Source: Apostichopus japonicus
Taxonomy: Eukaryota; Echinodermata; Holothuroidea; Aspidochirotida; Stichopodidae
Length of the DNA stretch: 64,000 nucleotides
Assembly (NCBI RefSeq): GCF_037975245.1
Contig: NC_092576.1
Span: 25,867,611 to 25,931,610, forward strand
Direction: 5' to 3'
The translations under genes were made by a program, and so were the position numbers. Under the pieces are notes generated by a model that was given only the letters and a program-made list of their open reading frames with translations, did no database searches and was not told where the DNA came from. Positions 24,349-38,554 of the stretch are shown here, one piece after another; position 1 is the stretch's first letter; each line of letters begins with the position of its first letter.

Positions 24349-27300
24349 GTAAGTATTTCATATAATACTATTGTCGCATGATTGGCAATAGTATACTTTA
24401 CAACCCTGGCATGGTTGAATTTCCACCACATCCAACCGAAATAAAGAACAGTAACATGCAGTTAAAAAGTATTCATATGAGGATATTGATGATATGATAC
24501 TAATGATAGTTTTCTCTTGTATGGACACGAATATATCATGTTTGACCAACCTGCCCCCGCCCCCAATACACTAAAAATAATGGGCGTATACCTCAGCATC
24601 ATCAGGGATAAACTGTACAGTCATTTGTGTTTTTTACACTCAGCCACGGTACAACTGGACAGCTATTATGGATGCCCCCATCCTCTTTGGCAACCCGCAC
24701 ACAAAGTTTTTATGAACAAAGTCATGCGCTAGCCTGATAATTATACAAAACAAATGCATATTCTAATTTGAATTAGAATTAACCATTCGACTTCTAACTT
24801 TCTTTTTCTGTGGAATTACTCCCATCCCTCTCCCCTACATAGTAAACTGCTTCATAAACCTGGAGCAGCAGCCTTCCGGTATAAAATGTACTCGTCATTG
24901 GCAATCCTGTCATGTTTTTAATCGTGCTTAAATAATATACTAGATTTAACTTTAAACTAATTCTTGTGTATCTTGTTGTTTGTTCGACAGTCAGCTCCTG
25001 CATTTTCTTTCAGTTCCATCTGCTGTTGATTTTAGCACCCAATATGCACTAAGCTGTTACAAGAACAAATGCAATTTATTTTTTTAATGCAGTACATTTG
25101 CACCTAGATGCTATTAACCGTTACTGTGAGATTTCGATCAAAAAGTTGGTTTTAATATAGTTGTAGCTGTTACATAAGCATGTATAGAATGTAACACAGC
25201 GACAAGAGTGTAATGTGACTGACCAGTAAGTAACCAACAATCCCAGTCCACCGAATACTACCATCGTTTGAAGATATTTATGGTCAATCCACTCTGAAGG
25301 TATTTAGCATTCGACCTATGCAATCCACCCGCCCCGACATGGAGTTACAAGCTACATTATTGTGAGTATATACCTTACCGATGATTCCAACTCATCATTG
25401 GCAGTCCTTGAATTTACGCTATCAAAATATAGAACATCACTTATTTCCTTCCGGTTAATTCTTTTAATTACATGCGCAAACTCTCTTTGAAAGTATAAAT
25501 TAATAAAGATGTAACCCGACCAGAGAATAATAGTACGGTATATCATTAAGAACTGTCTGGACAAACAATGTGTCGAATGGATGACTATGCGAAAAATGTT
25601 TTACCCTATACAATATTAAGTGGAACGAATTCAATATTCTCTAGTGCAAATATCGACTTGGTCATTTTGAAGTGAAGTATGTTGAATTTTTATTTCACTG
25701 TTGGTAATAAACGACTGTATTATTTTGACAAATTAATAGGTGAATCTAAGTTCCTCACGAACTGAATAAATACCACAATATATACAGACAAAATACAATC
25801 ATAGTTATAAAGAAGGATACGATGAAGAGATTTAGATATATGCATTCATTATAGCAGAAAATACACCATAACACTATAGGCTCATTATCAGATGGATAAG
25901 GGAACCATCAGACTAACCACAGAAATGACAAAACGAAGTAAAAATAAATAAAAATCTTTGGTTGACACAAATATATAAAATTATTCTACAAAGATAGTAC
26001 AACAACAAACTACAGTATGCTGCATGTATTCTAGAGGCGGGGGCTAAAGGTACCGTATGCGTTATAGGCCAACTTTAAGATGAGTAAGGGAAACATGATA
26101 TCAATCACAGAAATGGCAGAACGAATCAGGGGTCACACATTTCTAGGTCACACAGGGGTCACACATTTCTCACTGCAGCAAGCATGTGGTTAGGACGTCC
26201 AACTTCTCCCAAAAATTACAAATGTATCAATAAAAACCTAGCGATGTCGATGTCCCTAGCTGAAATTGCACGACAAAAAATAAAAGCAATCATTACTACT
26301 ATTAACAGTAATTTTTGATATCGAAAACATATCACTTTAAAACAAACATCAAAATCATTTTAATTTGTATTATATCAACAAAATCTATGATTTAATATTC
26401 CAGCATTTACTATGTGAAGTGGTAATATTTGCAAATATCAATCCTACAGTAAGACAAAATGCTCGTAAATGTAAACAAACGGATGTTCACAGAACAAAGG
26501 TTGGCTTTGTTGATATATAACTGCGGCAACATTGTATAGTTTATGAAAGTCGAGTTTTACTCCTGTGTCACAATTACATGGTATCAAGATTGTCACAACC
26601 ACCCTCACCGCATGAGCATGTGCATTCAACTGTGCAATAATGTAACAGACTAAACGACATAAAGAAGAAGTCGAGTACAGCCTGTCGAGGGTCTACACAT
26701 AAACTGTATTGTGCTTAATTTCATTCACGTTCTGTTCTTGTTCATTCAAGTAGATACGCCTTCGGTTATTTTCGGCCGGCGAACGTTACACTGTTGTTTA
26801 GCATTTTATTTCATTTACTTTTGCGCGTGCTTTGCTAATTGAGTATTTATAGTTTTGAAAATGTTTGATCTCATTTTCCATTTGTCTGCTTGCTATTCGA
26901 TCTAGTTCATATCTTAAAATAATATCAGTATCGTAAGTAGATCCTTCAGAGTATATATTGAGTAGTTAATAGTATTGGATTCATACATATTTTCAATATC
27001 CTGAAATAATTATGTATAACAGCGAGGAAAGATGTACGCAATTAGCATATGTACAGGTGACTTTCAACCGTATCAGGTACACGTTCCCTTATAAACTAAT
27101 CACTGTAGGATCGTAATGATGGTAGGGGAGTGACGCAAGAAGACTAAAACAAACACTAAATTCGTTTTGTAGTTATATATGACAATGATATAATTTAAAC
27201 ACGTTTCTACTGATTACTTCCAACGAGCGATAGTAGAATAAAATGTAAATAAATTAAACAGACTTACATATAATTTTCTCCCTGGAGACTAATTAATTAA

Positions 27301-28358
27301 TCACAAGTCTTCCAAAAATACATATGTACATCAATGTACAGATCGGACTAAAACACACACAAACGCAAACTTACACACACACATAAATGGTAGATTTAGC
27401 ATGTCGACCTCTTAATGAAGTAAAGTGTAAACTGAATTCCTCTCCGCTTCCAGTTAGTAGCGTCGACGATCTCTTCATCACATTCAAAGTTGGTGCAGTC
27501 TTATTTCAAGATAAACGAATACGAGTTTTCTCTCCTCCGGGCTTTAGGTACTATAGCCACAAATATGCGCTCCGTTAATGAAAATGGGATGCTGTTAAGA
27601 TGTTGCTCTTTGAATGGCTTTATAGAACAGTTGAATTATAAAATGATATGGTATCCGTTTCTCCCGTAAAACAATGTATATCGTAGTGGCATTTAATAAA
27701 AGAAAGGAATACTGTATCCAAAGGCGATAACTTCGCAAATAGATTAATATAAACAGTTTATGGTATTAACCATATTATGGAACTTTGTGTCTGAGAGCGG
27801 TCGCAATTGGAAACTAAACAATTGTAACGGAACTTCAAGTTCCTGTCATAAAAAGTATATATATATATATATATATATATTATGTAGCTCTCCTCTTATC
27901 CGAACCCTCACACATCTCTCTATCTCCGTCTCCTCGTAAATGCTCCCTCCTACCTATCGCCACAATTCTCTATAGGAATCTACTATTATTTGTTCTCATT
28001 ATTAATATTCTATATTAAGTACTTAAATAAATCATATCATTGTTATATTTAGAACAATGTCTTTTGGTGATGAACTTTAAAGTATTGCTTACATGTGGTA
28101 AGAGCACTCGTTATTCGTTACTGTTCCCAAACTTGTTTTAGTATTTTTCATCAATGAAACCTAACCCCTCTGTTTTGACCGTTTCAAATCGACAGTATTC
28201 TTACACGCCAAGTTAGTCTGAGCCATGAAATTGAAAGCAGTCAAAGACCCAATCAACTTATTAATCAAATTTATTGCTAACGTACATTAACCAGAGAGTT
28301 AACATTTCCATGCTTTAAATCCATGCTAAAACTAATAGTTTGTATTGTTTTCCGTCAG
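24349..28358 (+). other. NLR intron 3
   Basis: No exon recognised. It contains a diverged duplication of about 180 bp (gataagggaaccatcagact near 25893, related to gagtaagggaaacatgatat near 26082), CA-rich sequence near 27350-27385 and an (AT)n run at about 27857-27880. Confidence 0.5.
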
Positions 28359-28576
28359 ATTCCCATCACCAGTGTATGCCTTAACAAATCTTTCAAGGAG
28401 TGTGAGGAAGACGCTATTGTACTTCACTCTGGACTCAGATTGAACCAATTATTGACGGTAGAGAAGATACACATAGAGACAGAGCAAGTAAATAAGGAGC
28501 CTAGGATACTAACAGAGGAAGACGTTACCATGATATTCCGTTATGGGCTACGTTCTGAACATTTAAAGAACCTGTC
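28359..28576 (+). CDS. NLR cassette 1, exon a1 (LRR-like)
   Basis: The acceptor gttttccgtcag ends at 28358 and the exon stops before gtgagt. It has 72 codons plus 2 nt (phase 0 to 2). It begins IPITSVCLNKSF and contains D-A-IVLHSGLRLNQLLTVEKI, then LTEEDV...YGLRSEHLKNL. Homologous exons are a2 (44751) and a3 (50571), with the shared skeleton IPI...L..SF.KV..DDI.L.SGL.LP.L..IEK and a final RFK.L. The periodic leucines and the join to exon b (L..L...C.LP) suggest a degenerate leucine-rich repeat; I do not recognise a named domain. It follows the NACHT exon in phase 0. Confidence 0.85.
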
Positions 28577-31236
28577 GTGAGTATAACGTAATAGATTACG
28601 GTTTCCCAGTTCTGAATGTTCAAACCTGACAACATAATTGATAGCAAACAAAATGTCGGAATAATTTAGCTATCAGTTCATGTTTTCAACAAATATATTG
28701 ATAATAATATTGGTAATTACCGTTGAATTTTCATGTGTTTGTACTAGTTAAAACTTATATTTCGTGGAAGGTCACTTTTTTATTGCAATAAAACGTAATA
28801 GGTAAAATGATTCGCCCCCATATACTGTGTTAAACCTAATATTAGAATATTCCTTTTGATTCTATAAGACGACGTAAAACTATAAGCATGATGTTGACAT
28901 CTTTGTAATTATAATGGGATTTAGGCTTTGTGTCCGTAAATGACCATCAACGGTGTACTCACACACAATAATGCAGTGTCTACTATATTCATGCATACTA
29001 AACTGTATCTTTCCATATTTGAAATATATAAATGATCGTTATGATGAGAAGTACTCATCGGTCATTCATCTGTTCTAGATAATCCAAAAGAACATATTTT
29101 TGAGATCTATAAACTACAGACTGCCGTTATCTGCAAAGCTATTTATTGAATGACAAACATTACTTACCCAACGTTTAGACTAATGCTCGTTATATCGTAC
29201 GAGGTCGAATTTAAGCACCAGGATGATGTGTCTATGATATAGTGTCATACTGTGTAAATTGTAATAAACAAAAACAGACGAATGTGACCTGCCGCGTGGG
29301 GGAAAAATGACAAAGTAGGCACTAAACACATTGTGAAAATATCTGAAAAATAAACTTTCCTCTAGTTTTAGTGAAATGTGCAGAGAACAGGGGACATAAC
29401 ATTCGTGTACACAATTGTAGAGTACAAGCAATACCCTCTGCGTTCCTAATCATGTTGGCAGGCATGGACGTTTATTGCCTGCAGTGACAGGCCGTTCTTG
29501 TTTGTTTTTACCTTCCTTCTGTAATTTTGGAGAACATGTTTAATACATAGAAAGTACATTGTAATTACATACACATCTATGCGCTGAATGGCTTATATTT
29601 ATTTAGTATGTTATATTGAACTAGGAAGAAACAGAGCACCATGATCGCATGTGCATGGTGATAATGTCATACTGAATGGTATTATGTATTGTAAGTATCA
29701 TGCAATACGCCCTCCATAGGAATATAACACAAGGTGAAAAAAAGTACTGATCAAGTCCAATGTACACTCCGCTTAATATGGGAAAATATGTCCATCGCAG
29801 AAGCATGGACATATCAAATAAAGGCATGTGTTAGACATGTGTTTTCTTATCACTTGAGACCGACATGACTTGATATAACGCATCTTAATATAATGAGGTT
29901 GGCATAGCTTAATTAACATGTTATATTTAATACATCGAGCAAGGGGCAAAAGCAGATCGAGGGAGCTGAAATTAATTTAAAAGACTTCGGACGGATACAT
30001 TAGAGGGAGCGTGTCATTTTGTATTTATTTACACCTTTTTTGCTTTCGTTTTTTTTTTTTATTATTCCACCATCTATCTGGGTCTTATATCAATATGCTT
30101 CCTCCGGATACTAAGCCGGTTTCATTTACTTGTGGTGTAATATATGTCACCCGTCCTGTTCGAATGGTGCTCGTAAAATGTGATGGTATGCAAATCCTCC
30201 AAGTTTCTTTTCTTATAGTTGCTACCTTGGCCCATATCGAACGATGTAAATCCAAGTTTTGTTTTCCTTAACTCCAATTTTAACTTTATTCTCGACTTTT
30301 CGGCCTTTTTTCAGAGCTACAACTTAATTTTCTCTCAATTGTTCTTACTGAACTGTCCACTCCATACAGTTTGAATGTTCTAAACTCTTCCAGAAATGTT
30401 GACGTTTATTATCATCACTCCAAACTTGCGACAAATCTCAACGTTTTGGCTTCGAAAGTTTAAGCTTTTCTTGAAGATGTAAATTATGATGAAGGACATA
30501 TCGAAAATTTGACTGTTCTAGCGGAAAAAAGTGGTTCACATCCCTCTTCTTTCTATTATGACTTTTAATTTTATTTTTAAAGACAAAGTTGTCGACCATT
30601 TTCGTATATTTCAGAGAAATCCAGGCTAATTGAAGTATTCCCTCCAGATGTTATTGGTGTATTCTTGAATTTCTGTTAGACGTTTTTGTTTTTTACTGAC
30701 ATTGTAATTTTGACGTAGCACCTTATTTGTTTAATAGGTGTAAGTTGATGTCAAAACCATAACACTCGTTTTCATGGGTACACAAAGAGGGTTAAAACGT
30801 GAAAACGCTGCACTCAGAGGCGTTATTTGACATGAAATATGCATTTCAATACGACAATGTATAATAACAAACGGTGCTGAAAAATAGAATTCATACCAAC
30901 TGCGTCAGAGGTATACCAACATTTACTCAACACATGTAAAAATATGTAAAGCTGTTATCCACCCTCACGGGAGTGAAGATAGCCCAATGTCTTAAAACAA
31001 ATTGATCTACGACCTTCGTCTGTCAGTAGATAAGAATAAATTTAGTATTTAGAATTCTTCATCAACTTACACGGTCATTTACGATATAAAATGAACAGTA
31101 AAGAAATAGTATATTTGTCTTTTTGGGGGTAGTTTACGACATTTATACGATTAATTTTGTAATTATATTTATTTTGCTAGAGTACTGTGTTAATTTATCA
31201 TAATTTTCTCCTTTTTATTCCATTTCTACTTGAAAG
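28577..31236 (+). other. NLR intron 4
   Basis: 2.66 kb without a recognisable exon or element. AT-rich, with a poly-T run near 30049-30060. Confidence 0.5.
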
Positions 31237-31313
31237 GTTTGATAACTGTTTGCTGCCTCCGTCCTTCGCTTCAGAATCAATTCCCTCGGAGATGAAATCT
31301 AGAGACATTAAAG
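31237..31313 (+). CDS. NLR cassette 1, exon b1 (LRR-like)
   Basis: 77 nt, phase 2 to 1. The first G completes a Ser codon with TC from exon a1, then FDNCLLPPSFASES...SRDIKG. It shares the frame F(Y)-x-C-x-LP-x-x-I...-S-x-I-K/D-G with b2 and b3. Read across the a-b junction it gives L..L.F..C.LP, the core of a leucine-rich repeat. The acceptor is an unusual ttctacttgaaag and the donor is gtatta; both are weak alone but supported by the match in b2 (same length, same gtatt donor). Confidence 0.75.
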
Positions 31314-31437
31314 GTATTATATACATGTATCGTCCAGTTAGTGTTCAATTAGTATTTCAGTCTATCAGGTTGTCTCATATATGAGTATTCATTAAATTAT
31401 TGTATTACTTTTAGCGCGTACACAATTGAATATATAC

Positions 31438-31478
<41 letters not shown>

Positions 31479-31601
31479 ACGATAATAAATTAATTAAATA
31501 TGTAAGTTACACAAACATATGTAATCTCTGTTTATGAATATATCGTATTATATTACGTATTGTTCATTCTTTTGCACACGTTTGTATTTCTGACATCTTA
31601 G
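31314..31601 (+). other. NLR intron 5, with an (AT)n microsatellite
   Basis: Only 288 bp, with an alternating AT run at about 31438-31476. Very short compared with most other introns of the gene. Confidence 0.6.
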
Positions 31602-31654
31602 TGTCGTGGAGGAACTATGGTTACAGTCTGAATCTTCAATCCGGGGCTTGGAAG
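31602..31654 (+). CDS. NLR cassette 1, exon c1
   Basis: 53 nt, phase 1 to 0. The first codon is completed across the junction (G+TG, Val), then SWRNYGYSLNLQSGAWK before gtatgt. The pattern V-x-W...L-x-LQSG-x-W recurs in c2 and c3. Found by homology and phase; too short to be detected as a free open frame. Confidence 0.75.
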
Positions 31655-33227
31655 GTATGTTTTGCTTGTAGAGTCTTTATTTTCACATTTACTTTGATGT
31701 GCGTGAATCAATTTGAAATATGAAGAAAAAATATTAATACTAGAATCGAATTTTTTAGCACCACCTTGTCGAACATAAAAGAAACAATGGTAGAATTGTC
31801 AAATATTTTAATTTGGAATTGTGATGAACTGTTCATTACATTAAGCAAAATTATCTATTGTTTTACATGCAATGTGAAATTTTCTAAACTTTATAAATAT
31901 TTATCTAAATGATACATAAGATAAACTTATAATTCCATGTACATTGACATACGCCGCATTACAAGCATTTTTATATACACACACAAAGAACGAGAGATAC
32001 GTACCATTTCAGTAAACAATATCGTTATCATTAACAAGCCACAACGTGACAATTGCAATATGCAGCATTTTTTTATTGACATTTTAATATGTAAAATGAT
32101 CCAACAATAGCAGAAATCTGAGATGTATGTGCTGCTATGATTAATGATACAATACACACTAAGACTGTAACGTGCTTGTATACGTTAATATTATTTCAAT
32201 TGGGTAAACAATGCCGACAAATCAGTCTAAACTTGAGTACGTGTAATGTCCACATGAAAATCTGTGGGAATCTAATGCACTTTTAACTTGTGATCAGTCT
32301 TTACAGAAAAACGAAGTCAGACTGTTTCATAATCATTCATATGAATATATTTTATGACGAATAAATCAAGACATGCCATACATTCCCTTCTGGCTACTCA
32401 TTGCCGTACTAAATGCAGCATATTTAGGAGCGAGACCCTGACCCAGATATGACAACACCCGAGTGTTAATACTGGTATTACATTTGGAACAGTATCTTAG
32501 TTCGATCAATTACAGATTTATACGTAACACTGACAGGTTTGTAACATTTGGTGACCAAACAAAATAAGCTGCTTAAACTGACGAATGCGGCGCTCGCTCA
32601 AATCAGATGTACAGTGAGAAGAATGTAAATACATCCCCCACCCGCCCTTGCCGTCTATCTGTTGCAAAATAAAGCGTTTTCTTTGCTGCTTTGGAGGATA
32701 CAGGTGCGTTACAGTTGCTGACATTGATTCATTTGATTTGTCATCTGATGAGCTACATTCAACAAAGGAATCCAGTGTAGATAATATAGTTAATGACCAT
32801 TAACTTTGGAAAGGCCTTAATTCTTAAACCTGTCGTAGTTTTGCACACATTCTTCCAGTAGGGTATAAAGAGAATAGAACATCATATTACAATGAACCAG
32901 CAGTTCTTATAAGGTGTACCACGTATTGCAGAAAACAGCGAAAATGACATGAAGCACGGTCATGTAAACGTCGGTAGGGAATGGTTATTTAGCTGTGGGG
33001 TAAATATATGTAAGATGTGTTTTGAGTTTTGTTTACTTGTTTTGTGTAGATTTAGATGCCGTTTTACTACTTCAACAATACAGTTCATTGAGCTGGTTAC
33101 CGATTGTAACATTCAAAGTATATTTCATGTTTGGTTATCTGATTATAGCAAATAAACAAATGGAATCATCTATGAACATTTTAATTGAAAATAAAAGCAA
33201 TGATTTTTGTGTGTGTCATATTATCAG
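31655..33227 (+). other. NLR intron 6
   Basis: 1.57 kb, AT-rich, nothing recognisable apart from the flanking splice sites. Confidence 0.5.
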
Positions 33228-33347
33228 GTTGATGATGTAGATAAAGTCAAGCAAATATGCACAAGACAAGTGGATATTAGCAGCGATGACAGTGAGGTAC
33301 TGCAGAGATGTACTATACAGCTTCTGGAGAACGCATCTCACCATGAC
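33228..33347 (+). CDS. NLR cassette 1, exon d1
   Basis: Exactly 40 codons, phase 0 to 0, acceptor tcatattatcag, donor gtaagt. Reads VDDVDKVKQIC, then SSDDSEVLQRCTIQLLENAS and HHD. It aligns without gaps to the last 40 codons of the NACHT exon (LQRSTIQILDIAA...D) and closely to d2 (STIELLKKASRHD). Predicted helical; probably a helix-rich linker between LRR-like units. The identical splice context after the final Asp (GAC|gtaag) in all three d units supports common origin. Confidence 0.85.
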
Positions 33348-34774
33348 GTAAGTCAGTAACTGTGGCACGCCGTTCGTTAATTTTAGCAATATGTGTTATT
33401 GGTAAAGTAACAGCAACGCATCGTTAAAGCACATCTTAGGCAATTTTTCCCCCCACAAACTGTTGTTATATTACGCATTAGCGCAGTTGTTCTACCGTTA
33501 AATACATTTGTTTTAACAGTTCACTAATTGACTACGCGCTAGATTAACTATGCAGGATATAATTAAAATGCCTAGCACTTATTCTTGCAATGTGTTTTAT
33601 TGCATATGATTGCCATTAGGGCATATAAATGTATATGTATCAACAGTTGGTTTGGCCTCATATTGCAGGAAACTGTAATAACGTTGTAATACTTTCATTC
33701 GCTCTTCTGACCATAACCCAGTTACATACATATTGAGGTTAGTAATCAAACAGTTTGCTTCAGTACATGTTTCATCATTGGAAACGACGTAATGTTCTTA
33801 AGTTAAATTACCAATCGATGTCACATTAAAAAAAATCAACTGCACTGTTTCATTTAGTAACTCTATTAAGAGATTAACTTTTTACAAATATTAATCTGCT
33901 TCTCATAGCCTTGACTATTCGTTATATTGCCACTTGTAGTATTAAAGATTCCAATTTGGGGCAGTAGCACCTCCTGCTGAAGGTAGCAACGCGACCTGAA
34001 ACAGTCTATACACGATCTCAGAACAGTAGCGGCTTTAACAACATCACATTCGAACTTTAACGGTTTCGTCTGAAAGAAAAATATATATACTTGTGTGTCT
34101 TTTTCGACAGAGGGCAGTATATTTCAATCGTTATTTTGAATCTGTGTGTTTTATTGGCTTTACCAATAATGGGCTAACGATGATTCTCTGCTATGAAGTA
34201 ACTTATCCGCTGAGTAGTTCAACAATCTCACATATTTGCACAAGATGGGAATCCATCTTTCCATAGACTACCTTATAAAAAGTCCCTGCCAATGAGAGGC
34301 GGCAACGTGAAAGAAATTACATACACAACAAAGGAGAACTATTTGCTGTATATCAGTACAAATTTAGCGTTATAAGCAGTAATGAGCCGAGGAGGGCAAT
34401 TCGCTATCGGTGAGACGTGCAAAGTGTTTCAAATGGCAGGTGGGGGCAGTTCTCGTGTTCAGAGGTGATCCGACGCCAAAACTTCTGCGACTCGCCCACA
34501 CGGTTCATCCTATCGTCTGATTAAAGAAATGAAAATATAAACCCTACAACATATTAAGAATACATCCATTGTAAAAACGAATTGCAACTACGTGTTGTCC
34601 CTGCAAATAACACCTCTTTAACGTTGCACGCAAATGAGTTGCTTTGACAACTATATCGCTTACTTTGAGTGATTGATAATTCTACATGACATGAAAACAT
34701 CACAATACTCCATATTCCAACCTCTCGTCACAGACGAAAAGTGCTGCTTAACCAAAACTGATATATTTGTTTAG

Positions 34775-35080
34775 TGTGAAAACATCCAAAGTATTGAACA
34801 TTTTCACTTTTTGCTATACAGAATTGCGCCCTCTGTTATATTAATATGCGCCAGAGCAACATATGATATTCATGTTTCCATTTTACCGACACTTTGCTTG
34901 CGCGAGGTACATAACGTAGTTTTGAGAGAGATGACTGTACGTACTGTATCTCACTGGCATTGTCCTGTTAAAAACGTTCTTTCTATTACCAGAAATATTA
35001 TAATAAGATCATAATAACTCACACATGGACAAAACCGCCAGACTGAATTAAGGAAATGACGATATATCAGGGCTTTTGGA
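34775..35080. repeat. Unnamed dispersed repeat, copy 1
   Basis: Contains gtgtgaaaacatccaaag, gaattgcgccctct, aatatgcgccaga, ccagaaatattataataaga and atggacaaaaccgcc...gaattaaggaa. The same markers in the same order occur at about 37618-38205, interrupted there by a 262-bp palindrome-array element. Limits are uncertain. Confidence 0.4.
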
Positions 35081-35502
35081 ATGACTATGCACTACAGGGG
35101 CAGGGAGATGTTGTGGCATTGGAGAACGCAAAATATTTGCTTTAAAAGCAACGCATTACATTTGCATGATTTTAACTTGCGCACGAGCTTAGGATACTTT
35201 GCTCCCACAATGCACCCTAGTCCAACCTGTCTTCGTCGGTGCGTTCAAAGTACACATACATATAATTATGACAGCCATTATTGATACGTTCTGAGTGTAT
35301 CCGTGTGTGCTGTTTTTCGAGGTGTGACATCTCTTAAAACTATTTAACTCAATTCTGACTATTTAATTAGAACGCTCCGATGATCGATACATACTATATA
35401 CCAGAGATTAGTTATCCACAAAGCATGTAAGATTATTTCTTTACTCTAAATACGCCCGAAACCGTTCATTAAAACTTTAATTGCGAGATTGACAGATATT
35501 AT

Positions 35503-35870
35503 CAGTGGCGTAGGAAGGTACTTTTGAGAGGGGGGGCTGAAGACTGATGGCCGGCTTGGGGAGGGGTCTAAGGGGAGGGGTTTCCCCCTCCCCTTTGGAA
35601 TTTTTTGCATTTCCAGGTGGCCTCAGATGCAATTTGGTGCAATAAAGCACACTTCAACACCCACTCCATTTTGTAAACTTAATTTTGTATTTTCACCTGG
35701 CCTTAGATGCAATTTGGTGCTCCAAATGAGATTTTTTTTCTCATTTGGAAATGAAAAAGGGGTTTTCTGACTTGCGAACCGGGGGGGCGGAATGATACTT
35801 CCGCCCCTCCACATTTTTCACTGGGGGGGCTGGCGCCCCCCCCCCCAGCCCCCCGGTTCCTACGCCCTTG
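35503..35870. mobile_element. hAT-type MITE, 368 bp, with intact 8-bp target duplication
   Basis: Ends are CAGTGGCGTAGGAA on the left and TTCCTACGCCCTTG on the right. It is flanked by gatattat at 35495-35502 and 35871-35878, a perfect 8-bp target duplication as made by hAT transposases. The interior has G-rich and C-rich runs and no transposase. A close relative lies at 56468-56813, sharing for example tctcatttggaaatgaaaaa. Confidence 0.85.
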
Positions 35871-37617
35871 GATATTATGATGTACCATGCCGTGACTATG
35901 TACTGTATAATATAAGTTTAACAATATCTATGTACATGAGAGTGATTTTGATATACCTTGATTTTTTTCTGCCCTCGGGATGGGGATATTGACACCCATA
36001 CATCCCCGCCCCGCCGAAAACAAACTCGGTACAATCCCCTGCCCCGGTAGCTATTTTTGTTCCCCAAACAGGTTTGCTATTACGGAGTTTTCAGCCAATC
36101 AGATTGCTCGTGACGTTAGTATCAATAATGACCATCGCTTGGAAGTTCGAAGACATATACTGAGTTACACACTGACACTTGATTGAGTCTAGTTAAGGGG
36201 TTTCCCTTCAAACGCCCTAACTTTACTTTTATTGCTTGGATTACATGTTGACCTCACTTATGTTACATACGCTACATTCTATTTGGTTCGTGTTTACGTT
36301 ATCTACGATTCGTGAGTCGTTCTATTGAAATCAGCATTCGTTTCGTGGAATGGGTAGGCCTATACACTAAAATAAACTTCACGACGCGAGTTCACGAGTC
36401 TTGAGTGGATATACGCAATACGGTATAGTGTATAATATGATATATTTCCGTTACTGCACTGTGTCGGAGTTATAATACATATAGGCCTACAGCTCATGTG
36501 TGATGCACCCTGTATGAAACTTTCACTGTGCGATGTTATCGATTAATGCCTTCACAGAAAACTTCGATCAAAGTAGATCATACAATACTAGTGTGCTAAA
36601 TATGTCTGAACCAATTTCAAACATATCTAAATATATGTACGAAAAGCTACGGGTAAATTTGAACGGGTATATCTTCGTTGCCACAAATGGATGCAGAACC
36701 TCGAAGTGGAGGTTTCTATGGTGATGACGTACCTTTTCCGACCAATCATGAACGACTATTTACGCACACTTGCAAACCTGTTTGGGAAAAAAAATCGCGC
36801 CCGGTAGTTTAAAAGGAGTCTTACGATATAAATAGCAGCCATTTACAGTCTGCTTTCTTTTGTACTCTACGTTCAGATATAACCGGCAAATCTAAATTTA
36901 GATATAATGACGTACAGATAGACAACAACTATCACTTACACAGGGTTAATGTCGTTACCAATGAACTCGGCGCACTATTAACTATCAACTGTGGAACGAG
37001 ACCCTTGCACGCTCCCCTCATTGGAAATCCCCATAATAATAATGTATATTGAATATGTACTGCTTGAAACTAGAATGCTCTTTAAGACGTAATTCTTCCC
37101 AAGTATGTGCTGATGACGATATACCTACAGTTAGTCATTTATGGTATATAAATTCCCGTCATATCCCGTGGATATCAAATTACGCAGTCTATTTGGATAG
37201 CACAGTGAATTTAAATAAGGCTAAGTCTAGAATCTTTATTGGACGGAGCTCTTTTGAGGGCGCTTAACCAATAACTACTTCTTTGTGTTAAATATATACC
37301 TTCTCACACTGAATATATTTGATCTCTACTTCAGAGTAAGTCTTCACGCGGTTCCTCTTTGTTCGCCTGCACAACCTATATGCTAAATGGTTTCCCTCCT
37401 TGGCTTGTATATCGTGACCTGACTGTGGCTAAGGATTCATATTTCAGTATAGCATTTAGGAAGGAACAAATGAATTATAGCCCTGAATTAACTAATTGGC
37501 AGATTCCGTCGATTGTTTCTACATGTTAACTTAATTTTCACCATCGATCGCTTCTCGAATCGCGTATTATTAATAACGGGGTAAAAGAGTACTGCTAAAC
37601 CTTTGCAAACATGTTTG

Positions 37618-38205
37618 ACATGTGTGAAAACATCAAACATTCCACTTGTGTTATTTTAGAACTGCGCCCTCTAATCAGTAATGCGCTCCAGATTCATTAT
37701 GGTTCCGATGTACGCATATTGCAGAACTTTTTCTTGTTCAGGTTTCATACGACTGGCAAGCCGTTTTACCATTTTCCTCGCAATTCCACTTAAGTGAAAA
37801 ACGTTTCACTTAAATGGAATTAATTTCCACTCAAGTGGAATTCAATTTCAATTAAGTGGAATGCATTTCACTTAAGTGGAAAAAATTTCACTTAAGTGGA
37901 AAACATTTCACTTAAGTGGAAAACATTTTACTTAAGTGGAATTCAATTCCACTTAAGTGAAATGTATTCCACTTAAGTGGAATTGTGAAGTAATATTAAA
38001 ACGGCTTGCCATACATACGCTATCAGTGGAGGAATGACCTAAAGAACGTATGCACAGACGCTGTTCAGCAATCTCACCGAATTCTAAAAGTTCCAACATT
38101 TTAGTACTTACATCGCAATTACATTGTGATATTAGTAACTGTCCTTATGTACCCAGAAATACAAATAAAATCAAGATAGTCTCCGTATGGACCCGACCGA
38201 AGTAA
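37618..38205. repeat. Unnamed dispersed repeat, copy 2, split by a palindrome-array element
   Basis: Shares tgtgaaaacatcaaa, gaactgcgccctct, aatgcgctccaga, ccagaaatacaaataaa and atggacccgaccg...gaattatcc with copy 1 near 34.8-35.1 kb. The element at 37752-38013 sits inside it. Confidence 0.4.
37752..38013. mobile_element. Palindrome-array transposon A (CACTTAAGTG units)
   Basis: 262 bp, ends ctggcaagccgttttac and taaaacggcttgccata, flanked by catacg at 37746-37751 and 38014-38019 (6-bp target duplication). Between the ends lie about ten 20-bp units, each a near palindrome TTCCACTTAAGTGGAA plus a 4-bp spacer. No coding capacity. The ends are the same as those of the larger element at 39324-42501, which carries a different palindrome. 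Confidence 0.85.
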
Positions 38206-38554
38206 GGAATTATCCTGATATCCCGTGGTAAGGAGGGGGCAAGGGGTAGGCTATGCTCAATTCTTCAGCCCAAATAATTCAAAGTTTATGAAGCCGGTGT
38301 TCATATCCTTGTAGCACATTAGCTAGTTCCTGTACTGTGGCATTTCCTAACAAACGGCACCGCCAAATTGTAATATGTAAAATTAGCCTATAATATAATA
38401 TGACACTTTCAAATGAAATTTTCCAAAGTTATGAATGTAGAGTAAAACACCAAATGTTAATACAAAAAAACTTCGACTCGACTATTACAAATTGTAGCTC
38501 TGCACTTCCTCTACAACCAAAACGAGATTTTCCCTTCCTTTCATGTAATACTTA

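Noticed and set aside
35623-35924. Gly/Pro-rich frames around 35.6-35.9 kb and 56.5-56.9 kb
   Set aside because: Both are translations of related hAT-type MITEs, including their G/C runs.
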